From Planctomycetota bacterium (GTDB lineage Bacteria > Planctomycetota > UBA1135), in the NCBI GenBank assembly GCA_024229395.1, contig JAAESM010000003.1:37401-101400 (forward strand): a DNA stretch of 64,000 bases, in the 5' to 3' direction. The notes below the pieces were generated by a model that saw only the letters and a program-made list of their open reading frames with translations, searched no databases and was not told the origin of the DNA. Shown here piece after piece: positions 44,795 to 53,374 of this stretch (position 1 is its first letter; every line of letters begins with the position of its first letter). The position numbers were made by a program, and so were the translations under genes.

Positions 44795-45580
44795 ATGAGC
44801 ATGCCAAGATGGCCCCAGCGTTGCGCTGCAGGTTTCCTGTTGGTGTGTGCGGCGTTGGTAGCCTGTAGTGATCCCGCCAGCAAGGGCCAGGAAGTGCGCG
44901 TGGCAGTGGCCAGTAACTTCACTCCAGCGCTCACGGATTTGGCCAAACGTTTCGAGCAGCAGAATGGCGTCAAGGTCGTGATCGTTTCCGGTTCGACCGG
45001 CAAACTCTATGCCCAGATCAAGAACGGCGCGCCATTCGATGTCTACTTGGCAGCGGATGAACTTCGGCCGCAGGCGCTGGAGCAAGAAGGGGAGATCGTG
45101 CCAGACAGTCGCTTCACCTATGCCGTAGGCAAGCTGGTTTTGTGGAGCCCGATGGAAGGCTATGTCGAGGCGAACGGTGAGCCAATCTTGCCACGGGACT
45201 GCAAGTACTTTGCGATCGCTAACCCCAAGCTGGCGCCTTATGGTCGTGCCGCCCAAGAGGTCTTGGAGGCGCGTGGCATGTGGGAGTCCTTGAGCGACCG
45301 CTTCGTGCGCGGCGAGAATGTAGGGCAGGTTTTTCAATTCGTGGATAGTCAGAATGCAGAGTTAGGCTTCGTGGCTTATGCGCAAGTGAAGAGGCCGGGC
45401 CAAGAGATCGCGGGTTCCTTCTGGCTGGTTCCGCAGGAGCTTTATTCGCCGATTGAACAACAAGCTGTGCTGCTCACCGAGACTGCGGCAGCATTGTCTT
45501 TCGTGGAATACTTGCGCAGCGAATCCGCGCGCGAGGTCTTGGGCGGATACGGCTATGGGGCGGCCGACGGGAAGTCCTGA
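44795..45580 (+). CDS. modA: molybdate-binding lipoprotein ModA
   Basis: 261 residues. The lipobox LVACS follows a signal peptide. The binding-protein core shows VAVASNFTPALTDLAKRFEQ, VSGSTGKLYAQIKNGAPFDVYLAAD and AIANPKLAPYGRAAQEVL, all ModA signatures for the oxyanion site (Ser in SNF, SGSTG). It captures molybdate (or tungstate) in the periplasm. ModB starts at its stop codon. Confidence 0.93.
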   Translation: MSMPRWPQRCAAGFLLVCAALVACSDPASKGQEVRVAVASNFTPALTDLAKRFEQQNGVKVVIVSGSTGKLYAQIKNGAPFDVYLAADELRPQALEQEGEIVPDSRFTYAVGKLVLWSPMEGYVEANGEPILPRDCKYFAIANPKLAPYGRAAQEVLEARGMWESLSDRFVRGENVGQVFQFVDSQNAELGFVAYAQVKRPGQEIAGSFWLVPQELYSPIEQQAVLLTETAAALSFVEYLRSESAREVLGGYGYGAADGKS

Positions 45581-46260
45581 TGTTCAGTCAAGAGGACCTG
45601 ACTGCCTTAGGCATCACCTTTCAACTCGCCGCCGTCACCACGGTGGTGCTGTTGTTGATCGGCACCCCTTTGGCTTGGTGGTTGGCGCGCACACGATGGC
45701 GCTTTAAGTTCCTGGTCGAAGCGGTCGTTGCCATGCCCTTGATGTTGCCACCCACGGTGTTGGGCTTCTATTTGCTGGTAGCCCTGGGCTCGCAAGGACC
45801 GATCGGCCGTTTGATGGAATGGCTTGGTGGAAGTCCACCAGCATTCACTTTCACAGGTCTTGTGATCGGTTCAGTGATCTATTCCATGCCCTTCGTGGTA
45901 CAGCCATTGCAGAGTGCTTTCGCTGCCGTGGGCAGTCGACCACTCGAGGTCGCCTCCACCTTGCGCGCCTCACCTTGGGATCGCTTCTTCAGTGTCGCCG
46001 TGCCATTGGCGGGCCCGGGATTTCTGACTGCCGCAGTGCTTGGTTTCGCGCATACCATCGGTGAGTTCGGCGTGGTCTTGATGATCGGTGGCAACATCCC
46101 CGGCGAGACTCAAGTAGTCTCAATCGCGATCTATGATCACGTCGAAAGCATGGAGTACGCCAATGCCCATTGGCTATCCGCTGCTCTGATCCTGTTGTCC
46201 TTCGTGCTGTTGGCTACGGTTTATGCGATCAACAAACGCTTCAGGATGGTGCAACCATGA
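45580..46260 (+). CDS. modB: molybdate ABC transporter permease ModB
   Basis: 226 residues with five to six membrane helices and the cytoplasmic EAA loop (EVASTLRASPWDRFFSVAVPLAGPG). MPLMLPPTVLGFYLLVALG and FAHTIGEFGVVLMIGGNIPGET are ModB signatures. It overlaps modC by 4 nt. Confidence 0.95.
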   Translation: MFSQEDLTALGITFQLAAVTTVVLLLIGTPLAWWLARTRWRFKFLVEAVVAMPLMLPPTVLGFYLLVALGSQGPIGRLMEWLGGSPPAFTFTGLVIGSVIYSMPFVVQPLQSAFAAVGSRPLEVASTLRASPWDRFFSVAVPLAGPGFLTAAVLGFAHTIGEFGVVLMIGGNIPGETQVVSIAIYDHVESMEYANAHWLSAALILLSFVLLATVYAINKRFRMVQP

Positions 46261-47324
46261 GTATCCAAGCTAAGTTCGCGATTCAACGCGGCGATTTCAC
46301 CTTGGATGTCGACCTTGATGTGCCAGCCAACGGTGTCACTGCGCTTTACGGCCCATCCGGCTGCGGCAAGTCTTCGCTGTTGCGCGCGATCGCTGGGTTG
46401 GAGCACCACGCAGGAGGTTACCTGAAGGTCGGGGAGTCCACCTGGCAACAAGGCGATCAATTCACAGCGCCCCATGAGCGACCCTTCGCTTATGTCTTCC
46501 AGGAAGCGAGCTTGTTTCCGCACTTGAATGTGCAACGCAACTTGGAGTATGGCTACAAACGTGTTGCGAATGATCAGCGACGCATCTCCTTGGAGCAAGC
46601 GACCGAACTCCTGGGCATTCAGGATCTGCTCAAGCGTAAACCACATAACCTTTCAGGTGGCGAACGACAGCGCGTGGCGATCGCACGCGCGTTGTGCGTA
46701 AGCCCGCAGTTCCTATTGATGGATGAACCGCTGGCGGCGTTGGATCAAGCCAGCAAGCAGGAGATCCTGCCGTACTTGGAGAGCCTGCACAACACTCTGA
46801 AGATCCCGATCTTCTACGTTAGCCATACCATGGAAGAGATCGCACGTTTGGCCGATCACCTTGTGCTGTTCGAGAAAGGGAAGATCATCGCTAGCGGTCC
46901 TATCAACAGCATGCTCACGCGCCTTGATCAACCGTTGGCTCATGGCAGTGACGCCAGTGCCATTTTCGAAGCCACCGTCTCCGGCTTCGACGAGACCTAC
47001 CACCTCACTCACCTGGATTTTGCCGGCGGGCGTTTCTCGGCACCAGGTATGTCCTTGCAGCTTGGCCAAACCGTGCGCGTACGCATTGCCGCGCGCGACG
47101 TCAGCCTGACTCTTGAGCGCCAAGCCAGCACCAGTATCCAGAACATCTTCCCGGCCGTCATCGACGAGACCACCGCCGAGGGAGATGCTCAAGTCACGGT
47201 TCGCTTGCAAGTCGGCTCCGACGCACTGCTGTCACGCATCACGCAGAAATCCTCTGCCGAGCTGGACGTTAAACCAGGCAAGCAGGTGTTTGCGCAAGTG
47301 AAGAGTGCAGTGCTGCTTGCTTGA
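46257..47324 (+). CDS. modC: molybdate ABC transporter ATPase ModC
   Basis: 355 residues with Walker A GPSGCGKSSLLR, signature LSGGERQRVAIARAL, Walker B FLLMDEPLAALD and H-loop YVSHTMEE. A C-terminal TOBE-like domain (ASTSIQNIFPAVIDETT ... RITQKSSAELDVKPG) is typical of ModC, where it senses molybdate. The start at 46257 gives an ATGA overlap with modB. Confidence 0.95.
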   Translation: MSIQAKFAIQRGDFTLDVDLDVPANGVTALYGPSGCGKSSLLRAIAGLEHHAGGYLKVGESTWQQGDQFTAPHERPFAYVFQEASLFPHLNVQRNLEYGYKRVANDQRRISLEQATELLGIQDLLKRKPHNLSGGERQRVAIARALCVSPQFLLMDEPLAALDQASKQEILPYLESLHNTLKIPIFYVSHTMEEIARLADHLVLFEKGKIIASGPINSMLTRLDQPLAHGSDASAIFEATVSGFDETYHLTHLDFAGGRFSAPGMSLQLGQTVRVRIAARDVSLTLERQASTSIQNIFPAVIDETTAEGDAQVTVRLQVGSDALLSRITQKSSAELDVKPGKQVFAQVKSAVLLA

Positions 47325-47995
47325 TTCTTCAACACATCGTGTCACCTTCCTTCAAAAGCTCTGCCTGGTCTTCTCCGCCACATTCCTATGTGCAGTCTTG
47401 CCAGCGCAAGAGACCGCCCAGACTGCAGCGCCCAGCGAGCCCACTGCAGAATCGTTCGATGCCGATCAAGGTTTGTCCAAGCTCCCCAAGCTCGGGGAGC
47501 AGATCGATGGAATGGCGCAGCAGCTGATTGACGATGGACTGGCGGTAGCGATGGTCGTCGGCGTGATTCAGGGCAATGAGATCTTGATCCGCAGCTACGG
47601 CGAGACCGAGTTGGGCAATGGGCAGCTACCCGACAAGAACACGGTTTTCGAGATCGGTTCGGTCAGCAAGGTGTTCACCAGTATCCTGCTCGCCGTTGCC
47701 GTCGGGCGTGGAGTGGTGGCCTTGGAGGATCCCCTACAAGAAGTCATTGGCGATCGTTTTGAGGTGCAGCAGTTTAAAGAGCAACCGATTCAGCTTTGGC
47801 ATTTGGCCGCCCATTGCTCCGGGCTGCCGCGCATGCCGGGTAACTTTTTGCCGAAGGACCCTGCGAGTCCTTATGCCGATTACAGTTTTGAGCATCTTTA
47901 TGCTTTTCTGAGGGTGCATCAACTGCGCCGCGCACCGGGTAAGCAATATGAATACAGCAATCTTGCCGTGGCATTGTTGGGGCATTTACAAAGCC
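47305..47995 (+). pseudogene. serine beta-lactamase-like hydrolase, 5' remnant
   Basis: A signal-like segment (LCLVFSATFLCAVLPAQ) precedes a class C/esterase-type domain with SxxK in GSVSKVFTS and YxN in YEYSNLAVALLGHL. After LGHL at ~47989 family likeness ends; the frame runs without homology into the globin gene. Class C-like proteins have 350 or more residues with a further His/Lys-Thr-Gly motif, which is absent. The start is unclear: ATG 47305 overlaps the end of modC and is the only in-frame ATG. A truncated remnant. Confidence 0.65.
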
Positions 47996-48067
47996 AAAAG
48001 GCTCTCGTGCCCTCCAAAGCCACTATCCTGTGTTCAAACAGGCTTTTCCCCCAAAAAAATACCCTAG

Positions 48068-48435
48068 ATGACTTCTACTCCCAGTCTTTTCGATCGCCTT
48101 GGTGGCGCCGAATCCGCGTTGCCGCAATCGCTTGCAGCATCGTCGATAACCACATGACCAACGGCGACATCAACGCCCGTTTCGCCGAGACCGATGAGGC
48201 AACCATCAAGAAACTGGTGGTGGATTTCTTCACCATGGGTACGGGTGGCCCCAACAACTACGAAGGTACCGATGTGGTCACGGCTCATAAAGGCATGAAC
48301 ATCAACGAGAAGGAGTGCGTCGCCGTGCTCGATGATGCACTGAAAGCCATGGACCAGCACAACGTCGGTGCCGCTGAGCGCGGTGAAGTGTTGGCAATCC
48401 TTTACAGCATGAAAGACGAAGTCCTGTTCCAGTAG
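48068..48435 (+). pseudogene. truncated hemoglobin (group 1 type) with a single-base frameshift
   Basis: It begins at ATG 48068 with TSTPSLFDRLGGAESA, the usual trHb start. After GCG at 48116-48118 the frame is lost. Adding one G restores VAAIACSIVDNHM and the rest to 48435, including the proximal-histidine segment VTAHKGMNINEKEC and GEVLAILYSMKDEV. With the correction the protein has ~122 residues, a normal trHb length. The lost base is in GCGG, so it could be a base-calling error in an intact gene. Oxygen or NO binding is the family role. Confidence 0.75.
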
Positions 48436-48443
48436 GAGCAGCC

Positions 48444-48695
48444 TTAATCGTTGAGGATCGGGCGCAACACGATGTTGCGGAACTCAATCACTGCACCTTC
48501 GGATTGCAGTGCGATGGGGCCACTCCATCGGGCCGCCCACGTCGCTGAATTCTGCACGGTTCCATTCACGGTCAACGTGACCTTCAGGCCTTCTTCGATC
48601 TCAAACAGGTCGGTCAAGTCCTGCGGACCGGGCGCCTCTTGCGGCGGAGGCGAAGTGGATTGGGCAACGAGTAGCAGCAGGACGGCTAGGGGCAT
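48444..48695 (-). pseudogene. internally deleted PVC/DUF1080-type secreted protein remnant
   Basis: 83 residues: a signal peptide, then LTDLFEIEEGLKVTL, which resembles the first strand of PVC-type membrane-bound dehydrogenase domains. It jumps at once to VNGTVQNSATWAARWSGPIALQSEGAVIEFRNIVLRPI, the end of a DUF1080 (3-keto-disaccharide hydrolase) domain. Complete domains have 200 or more residues. The frame survived a large internal deletion, so it is likely non-functional. Confidence 0.55.
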
Positions 48696-48730
48696 TCGGC
48701 AATGGTAGCCATCCTGCGTCGCTTAGTGTG

Positions 48731-49780
48731 CTATGTCGCTGATGGATACCAACGACGCTTCAGTGCGAAGGATGCGCGCACCATCAGGATCAGCACCGGA
48801 ACTTCCACCAATGGACCGACCACTGCCGCGAAGGCGACTCCCGAATCGATGCCGAAGACTGCGATGGCGACCGCGATGGCCAATTCAAAGTTGTTGCCCG
48901 ATGCCGTGAAGGACAAGGTGGTGGCGCGTTCGTAATCAGCGCCGGCGCGTTTCGCCATCCAGAAGCTGGCGAAGAACATGATCACGAAGTAGATGCTCAA
49001 TGGCACCGCGATCAGCAGTACGTCGAAAGGAATCTGCACGATCATCTGACCTTTCAGGCTGAACATCACCACGATGGTGAACAGCAGTGCGATCAGCGTG
49101 ATGGGGGAGATGCGCGGCAGGAACTTGTTGGTGTACCAATCCTCGCCTTTGCGCGCGCGCAGGATCTTGCGGGTCAAATATCCGCCGGCGAAGGGCACAC
49201 CCAGATAGAGCAACACGCTCTTGAAGATGTCCATGATCGAGACGTCGACGACGGCGGCTTCTAGGCCGAACCATGGTGGCACCACGGACAGGAAGATCCA
49301 CGCATACACGCTGTAGGTGAAGACCTGGAAGATCGAGTTGAAGGCGACCAGACCGGCACAATATTCACGACTTCCTTTGGCAAGATCGTTCCACACCAAC
49401 ACCATGGCGATGCAGCGCGCCAATCCGACCAAAATCAGGCCAGTCATGTATTCCGGTTGATCACGCAGGAAGATTAGCGCCAACACGAACATCAGCAGTG
49501 GCCCGACCACCCAGTTCTGCAGAAGACTCAAACCGAGGATACGTCGGTCGCGAAACACCTCGCCAAGTTCTTCATAACGCACCTTGGCTAGGGGCGGCCA
49601 CATCATCAGGATCAGACCGATGGCCAGCGGCACATTGGTGGTGCCTACGTCAAAGCGGTGCAGGAACTCGCCGCTGTCGGGAATGAAATGCCCGATCGCA
49701 ACGCCGACTGCCATGGCCAAAAAGATCCACAGCGTGAGCCAGCGATCGAGGAAAGAGAGGTGAGGGTTTTCGGAACTCAC
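48731..49780 (-). CDS. arsB (acr3): arsenite efflux transporter ACR3
   Basis: 349 residues with ten membrane helices. The conserved [24 protein letters not shown] contains the essential ACR3 cysteine. [23 protein letters not shown] is the second signature. It exports As(III). Start GTG 49780 overlaps the arsR stop by 4 nt, so the two form an operon. Confidence 0.93.
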   Translation of the reverse strand: MSSENPHLSFLDRWLTLWIFLAMAVGVAIGHFIPDSGEFLHRFDVGTTNVPLAIGLILMMWPPLAKVRYEELGEVFRDRRILGLSLLQNWVVGPLLMFVLALIFLRDQPEYMTGLILVGLARCIAMVLVWNDLAKGSREYCAGLVAFNSIFQVFTYSVYAWIFLSVVPPWFGLEAAVVDVSIMDIFKSVLLYLGVPFAGGYLTRKILRARKGEDWYTNKFLPRISPITLIALLFTIVVMFSLKGQMIVQIPFDVLLIAVPLSIYFVIMFFASFWMAKRAGADYERATTLSFTASGNNFELAIAVAIAVFGIDSGVAFAAVVGPLVEVPVLILMVRASFALKRRWYPSAT

Positions 49781-50118
49781 AGTAGTTCTCCGAGCAGGCT
49801 TTGGAAGCGTTCGCGTGTGTTTGGATTGATGCAGTAACAGCGACGTGGACCATCCACCTCGCCTTGGACCCAACCAGCGTCCTTCAGCGATTTCAGGTGC
49901 TGGCTGACGGTTGAGGCGGCCAGGCCGACTTCGGTCTGCAGGTCGCCGGCGATGCAGGAATCTTGGGCGAGCAGAGCACGCATGATGCGGATGCGCGCCG
50001 GGTGACCGAGTGCTTTGGCAAGGCTGGCTAACTCAGCCTCCTGCTGTGGCTGGACAAGCGGCGGGGCCAGGGCTGGCGACGCACAACAAGCGGCCTCGGG
50101 GGATTCGGCATTTAGCAT
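49777..50118 (-). CDS. arsR: ArsR-family metalloregulator
   Basis: 113 residues with a winged-helix domain ([34 protein letters not shown]). The ELCVCDL-type metal box of classic ArsR is replaced by QDSCIAGDL with a single cysteine. Other cysteines are an N-terminal Cys-Cys pair and C-Y-C in the wing region, so arsenite sensing probably uses a different site. A palindromic operator overlaps the start codon. The transporter gene follows. Confidence 0.9.
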   Translation of the reverse strand: MLNAESPEAACCASPALAPPLVQPQQEAELASLAKALGHPARIRIMRALLAQDSCIAGDLQTEVGLAASTVSQHLKSLKDAGWVQGEVDGPRRCYCINPNTRERFQSLLGELL

Positions 50119-50136
50119 TTCGTTAAATTACGAAAT
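50117..50136. promoter_or_regulatory. ArsR operator palindrome
   Basis: ATTTCG-N8-CGAAAT is a 6-bp inverted repeat whose AT-rich spacer adds further symmetry. It lies across the arsR start codon (ATG 50118-50116), which fits direct autorepression. Confidence 0.6.
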
Positions 50137-50149
50137 AGCCGTCGATAGG

Positions 50150-51829
50150 TCAATCCAGCGCTTTCAGCACAGCTTCCCGCGCCTTGCGATAGGCCGCAAC
50201 CTCGGTCTCGTAATCATCGTTAGCGCGGAAAACGCTGGCGATGATGCGCTCAGCGGCCTGCGGATTCTTGGCGGCCAGCATCATCAGCAGCTCGCGATCT
50301 TCCATGCCAATACGTGTGGCCTCAAAGCGCTGGCTGGACCAAGGCTCTTTCGGCCCTGGATAGACGATGTGGGTGTCACCCGCAGGCAAGCAGTTGTTGG
50401 TGCCCGGCGCGGCAGGGTGCTCCACAACACTCTGCGCAAAAGGATCTGCCTTGTAATGATTCAGGCCCCAATGCAGGAAGCCATCCCAGCCATATTTGGC
50501 CGCACCCCATCCGATCCAGACTTGGCGCAGGCGCTCTTGATCGAGCAAGCGATTAAGCCACGGGCCGCCTGGGATCAAACAGGTGTAGACCCAAACCCGA
50601 TCGCCCGCTTGACGACGCTCGGCGAAGAACTCCTGATGGCCTTGAAACTTTTGCACCTGCGGGCACCAGATATCGACGCTGTCGACCAAAGCGCGCGTCA
50701 TCGTGGCCTCGACGATCGGAATGCCCGGCATAGCCTTGCGCAATAGCCCCGCAACTTTGGAATAGTCTGCGGCGTTGGTGTCGGTAGGTTCATCGGCAAT
50801 GTGTTGCAACCAGGCCTCACTCCAACCCTCCTCGACCAACAAGGCATGCAGTTCACTTGCGTAACTGTGTAACAAGGCCGCACCTTCTTTTTCACTGGCG
50901 GGTACTGCGCCCAATCGGAACTCCAACCATTCCTTACCCCAATCACCCTTCGGCCGATAGCAAATGGGGGCACCTTCGATCCACCAAAGACCGGCATCTC
51001 GGAAGCAGCGGATGTAACGCTTCAAGCGATCTTTGTTCAACGCATAAGCGCCATCGTCTTGACGGTCGAACATATCTTGCCAGCGCACCCAAAAGGTATT
51101 CTGCCGGCCTCGCGCCATCAGCGCTGCGTACTTGGCCATCACGCTCCAATGTTCTTCACTCCATGGCTTGGCTCCATGACGCGTTGCCATATCGATCGGG
51201 TCAAACCAATTGGTGTACGCCAGCGTTTTCGCGCCGACGTCGGGAACTACTGCGGAATGGATATCCAAGGTCCAGTTCAGCGCATGTAATCGATTCCCTT
51301 GCTGCACTTGGATCTCCAACCTCTTCTCGCCGACGGCTTCTGTAGCTCCGACCATGATTTCCATCCGCAAGGCCAATCGTCCGTCAAGCAGGTGCAGCTC
51401 CAATAATTCATCAGGCCTCCGCTTCGCTGGTTGCATCGCTTCATAGATCCGGAACGGTGCACGTCGAATCACATAGGGGTTTTTCTCACCGTCAAAACGT
51501 TCGGTGCGACTGGAGGTTCCCGTGTTCTCTTCTACTGGCACATCGATCAGGCGATAGACAGACCACTTTTCCTGCCCAGAAATTCCAATTGAAATCGGTT
51601 GATCGGGCGTTCCGGTGAGCAACAAATGCACTGCCGTCGGCACGCCGCGTGGACTAGCGATGGTCAGCGAAGCACTGCCGTCGGCGGGGGAGGAATCGGA
51701 GTAGAGTTCTTCGAGTTCATCGAAGAGCGCGACTTGCAGTGTGTCGCTTTGTGCGGAAAGACTTGGTGCTGCAAGAATCGCAGCGGTCAACAAGTAAAAA
51801 AAAGAGATCGCCCGGGTGCTTGGCAGCAT
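50150..51829 (-). CDS. secreted DUF4091 glycoside-hydrolase-like protein
   Basis: About 559 residues. The start at 51829 gives a signal peptide ending in LSAQ. An N-terminal beta-sandwich precedes a TIM-barrel-like region with WIEGAPICYRPKGDWGKEW, LQHIADEPTD and CLIPGGPW. The DUF4091 signature IGWGAAKYGWDGFLHWGLNHY is complete. These proteins are related to GH123 hexosaminidases, and the Asp/Glu in HIADEP resembles its acid pair. Sugar specificity unknown. Starts 4 nt after the preceding lipoprotein gene, so it is in the cytochrome operon. Confidence 0.85.
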   Translation of the reverse strand: MLPSTRAISFFYLLTAAILAAPSLSAQSDTLQVALFDELEELYSDSSPADGSASLTIASPRGVPTAVHLLLTGTPDQPISIGISGQEKWSVYRLIDVPVEENTGTSSRTERFDGEKNPYVIRRAPFRIYEAMQPAKRRPDELLELHLLDGRLALRMEIMVGATEAVGEKRLEIQVQQGNRLHALNWTLDIHSAVVPDVGAKTLAYTNWFDPIDMATRHGAKPWSEEHWSVMAKYAALMARGRQNTFWVRWQDMFDRQDDGAYALNKDRLKRYIRCFRDAGLWWIEGAPICYRPKGDWGKEWLEFRLGAVPASEKEGAALLHSYASELHALLVEEGWSEAWLQHIADEPTDTNAADYSKVAGLLRKAMPGIPIVEATMTRALVDSVDIWCPQVQKFQGHQEFFAERRQAGDRVWVYTCLIPGGPWLNRLLDQERLRQVWIGWGAAKYGWDGFLHWGLNHYKADPFAQSVVEHPAAPGTNNCLPAGDTHIVYPGPKEPWSSQRFEATRIGMEDRELLMMLAAKNPQAAERIIASVFRANDDYETEVAAYRKAREAVLKALD

Positions 51830-51833
51830 GCAC

Positions 51834-52544
51834 TTAGCGTACATGCAGGGGAACCTCGGTAGGTTCCTGTTTTGCGCTTTTGCCTTCGCTTTGCTCTGGC
51901 ATGTCCAAGAAACTCAGACTGCCCATGGCCGATTTGACCTGATCCTTAACCTCTTCGTAATCATCAAATAGGAGCACCATGTAGGCGTCTGCAGCAGCGC
52001 GTCGGTGGATGGCCAAAAAGATCATCGAACTGTAGTCGCCACCGAACTCAGGTTTAGGAGTCAGCAACGACATCTGTCCCCAGTCAGAGTGGAACTCGGA
52101 CAATGCGGCCTCGCCGAAACCGCCGCTTGGTGCGTGTGGATCGGTGGAGATTTCCTGCACGATGGCGGTGTACATCAATGGGTAGATGTGCTCCGGCGCT
52201 GGCTTGGAGGAATGCGGATCCTCGTAATCGACTTCTGCATCAGCAAGACAACGCAAGGCTAAGCGCACTTCCAATTTGCCGTCTTCGGTGACCAGCTTGC
52301 CTTCGTAATCAAGTTGTGGTGTGGATTCGCCTGGCGCGAAAGTGAAGCCCCCCGGAGTGTTGAACTCCATTTGGCAGCGCTTCACCAAGGTGAGAAAAGC
52401 TTCTTCACTACGCGTATTCGCCAGCTCATCTTGGGCCTGGACTTCCGCTTCTTGATTGGGCGTCTCAGGCTCCACGACCGAGTCTTCCGCCTTTTGGCAA
52501 GAAGCCAAGGCCAAGGCGCCGGACAACAAGAAGGTACAGCGCAT
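51834..52544 (-). CDS. hypothetical lipoprotein
   Basis: 236 residues with a lipobox (GALALASCQKAED). An acidic linker is followed by a globular domain with CQMEFNTPGGFTFAPGESTPQLDYEG and a C-terminal FDDYEEVKDQVKSAMGSL. I do not recognise the family. It overlaps the TPR gene by one base, in an operon with the dodecaheme cytochrome. Confidence 0.65.
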   Translation of the reverse strand: MRCTFLLSGALALASCQKAEDSVVEPETPNQEAEVQAQDELANTRSEEAFLTLVKRCQMEFNTPGGFTFAPGESTPQLDYEGKLVTEDGKLEVRLALRCLADAEVDYEDPHSSKPAPEHIYPLMYTAIVQEISTDPHAPSGGFGEAALSEFHSDWGQMSLLTPKPEFGGDYSSMIFLAIHRRAAADAYMVLLFDDYEEVKDQVKSAMGSLSFLDMPEQSEGKSAKQEPTEVPLHVR

Positions 52545-53374
52545 TATTCTTCCTCGGTTTCAGCGACTGGCGGAGCGATGTGCGGAGACTCGGGGAGCTC
52601 ACTTGGATCGAGCTCGACTTCCTCGGCGCCATCGGTCCAACGCTTCAACAGGGTGTGCGCCAAGTCTTGATGGGCCTGGTTGTTGGTGCGTTCCAGGAAG
52701 GCGGTCATGTCAACCTTCGCCGCATCGAGGTTGCCCAAAGTCTCGTGCGCCATGGCGCGGTTGAAGTATGGGTTGGCCAACTCGGGCTGCGAGTTGATCG
52801 CCGCACTGAACTCGGCCAAAGCCTTTTCATTTTCGGCCTGCATATAGAAAAGCACGCCGCGGTTGTAGTGCGCAGGTGCAAAGCCAGGTGACAAGCGCAG
52901 GGCCTCATCGTAATCAGCGAAGGCTTCCTTCTTGCGACCGAACTCCACATACAACAGGCCACGGTTGACGCGCAGACCTGCATCGGCAGGCAACAGTTTC
53001 ACGGCAGCCTCCGAAGAAGCGAGTGCTTCGGTGAGCTTGCCCAATGCAAATAAGGCCGACGACCTTGCGTCGTAAATGCGTGGGTTGCTCTTCTCCAAGG
53101 CCAAGGCAAGGTCAAGATGCTCGACCGCAGCTTCAGGGTGGCCTTCACGCAGATGGCGCAGACCAATCTCATAGTTCGTTACGGCATCAAGCTGCCCATG
53201 AGGCTCCGAATCGCCTTCCTTAAAGCCGTCGGTCTTCGGTGGCTGCTTGATTGCAGTCTGTTGTTGCGATTCTTCTTGACCCTGGTCTTGAGAATCGCCC
53301 CCACTGCAAGCAGTGGAGGCGATGCATAAACCGAGGCCAATCACAATCGCTTGAAGCGAAGGTATTGAGCTCAT
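52544..53374 (-). CDS. TPR-repeat lipoprotein
   Basis: 276 residues with lipobox IASTACSGG and five to six tetratricopeptide repeats (GHPEAAVEHLDLALALEKSNPRIYDARSSALFALGK, APAHYNRGVLFYM-type units). The start ATG 53374 overlaps the cytochrome stop as TAATG. It may scaffold the multiheme cytochrome at the membrane; that is inferred from operon position. Confidence 0.85.
   Translation of the reverse strand: MSSIPSLQAIVIGLGLCIASTACSGGDSQDQGQEESQQQTAIKQPPKTDGFKEGDSEPHGQLDAVTNYEIGLRHLREGHPEAAVEHLDLALALEKSNPRIYDARSSALFALGKLTEALASSEAAVKLLPADAGLRVNRGLLYVEFGRKKEAFADYDEALRLSPGFAPAHYNRGVLFYMQAENEKALAEFSAAINSQPELANPYFNRAMAHETLGNLDAAKVDMTAFLERTNNQAHQDLAHTLLKRWTDGAEEVELDPSELPESPHIAPPVAETEEE

Noticed and set aside
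47305..48435. A single 376-residue hydrolase-globin fusion protein
   Set aside because: The globin start and first residues are in another frame, so the fusion arises from a missing base.
50015..50746. Long plus-strand open frame of 243 codons
   Set aside because: It is the antisense shadow of the arsR and DUF4091 genes and lacks protein-like features.
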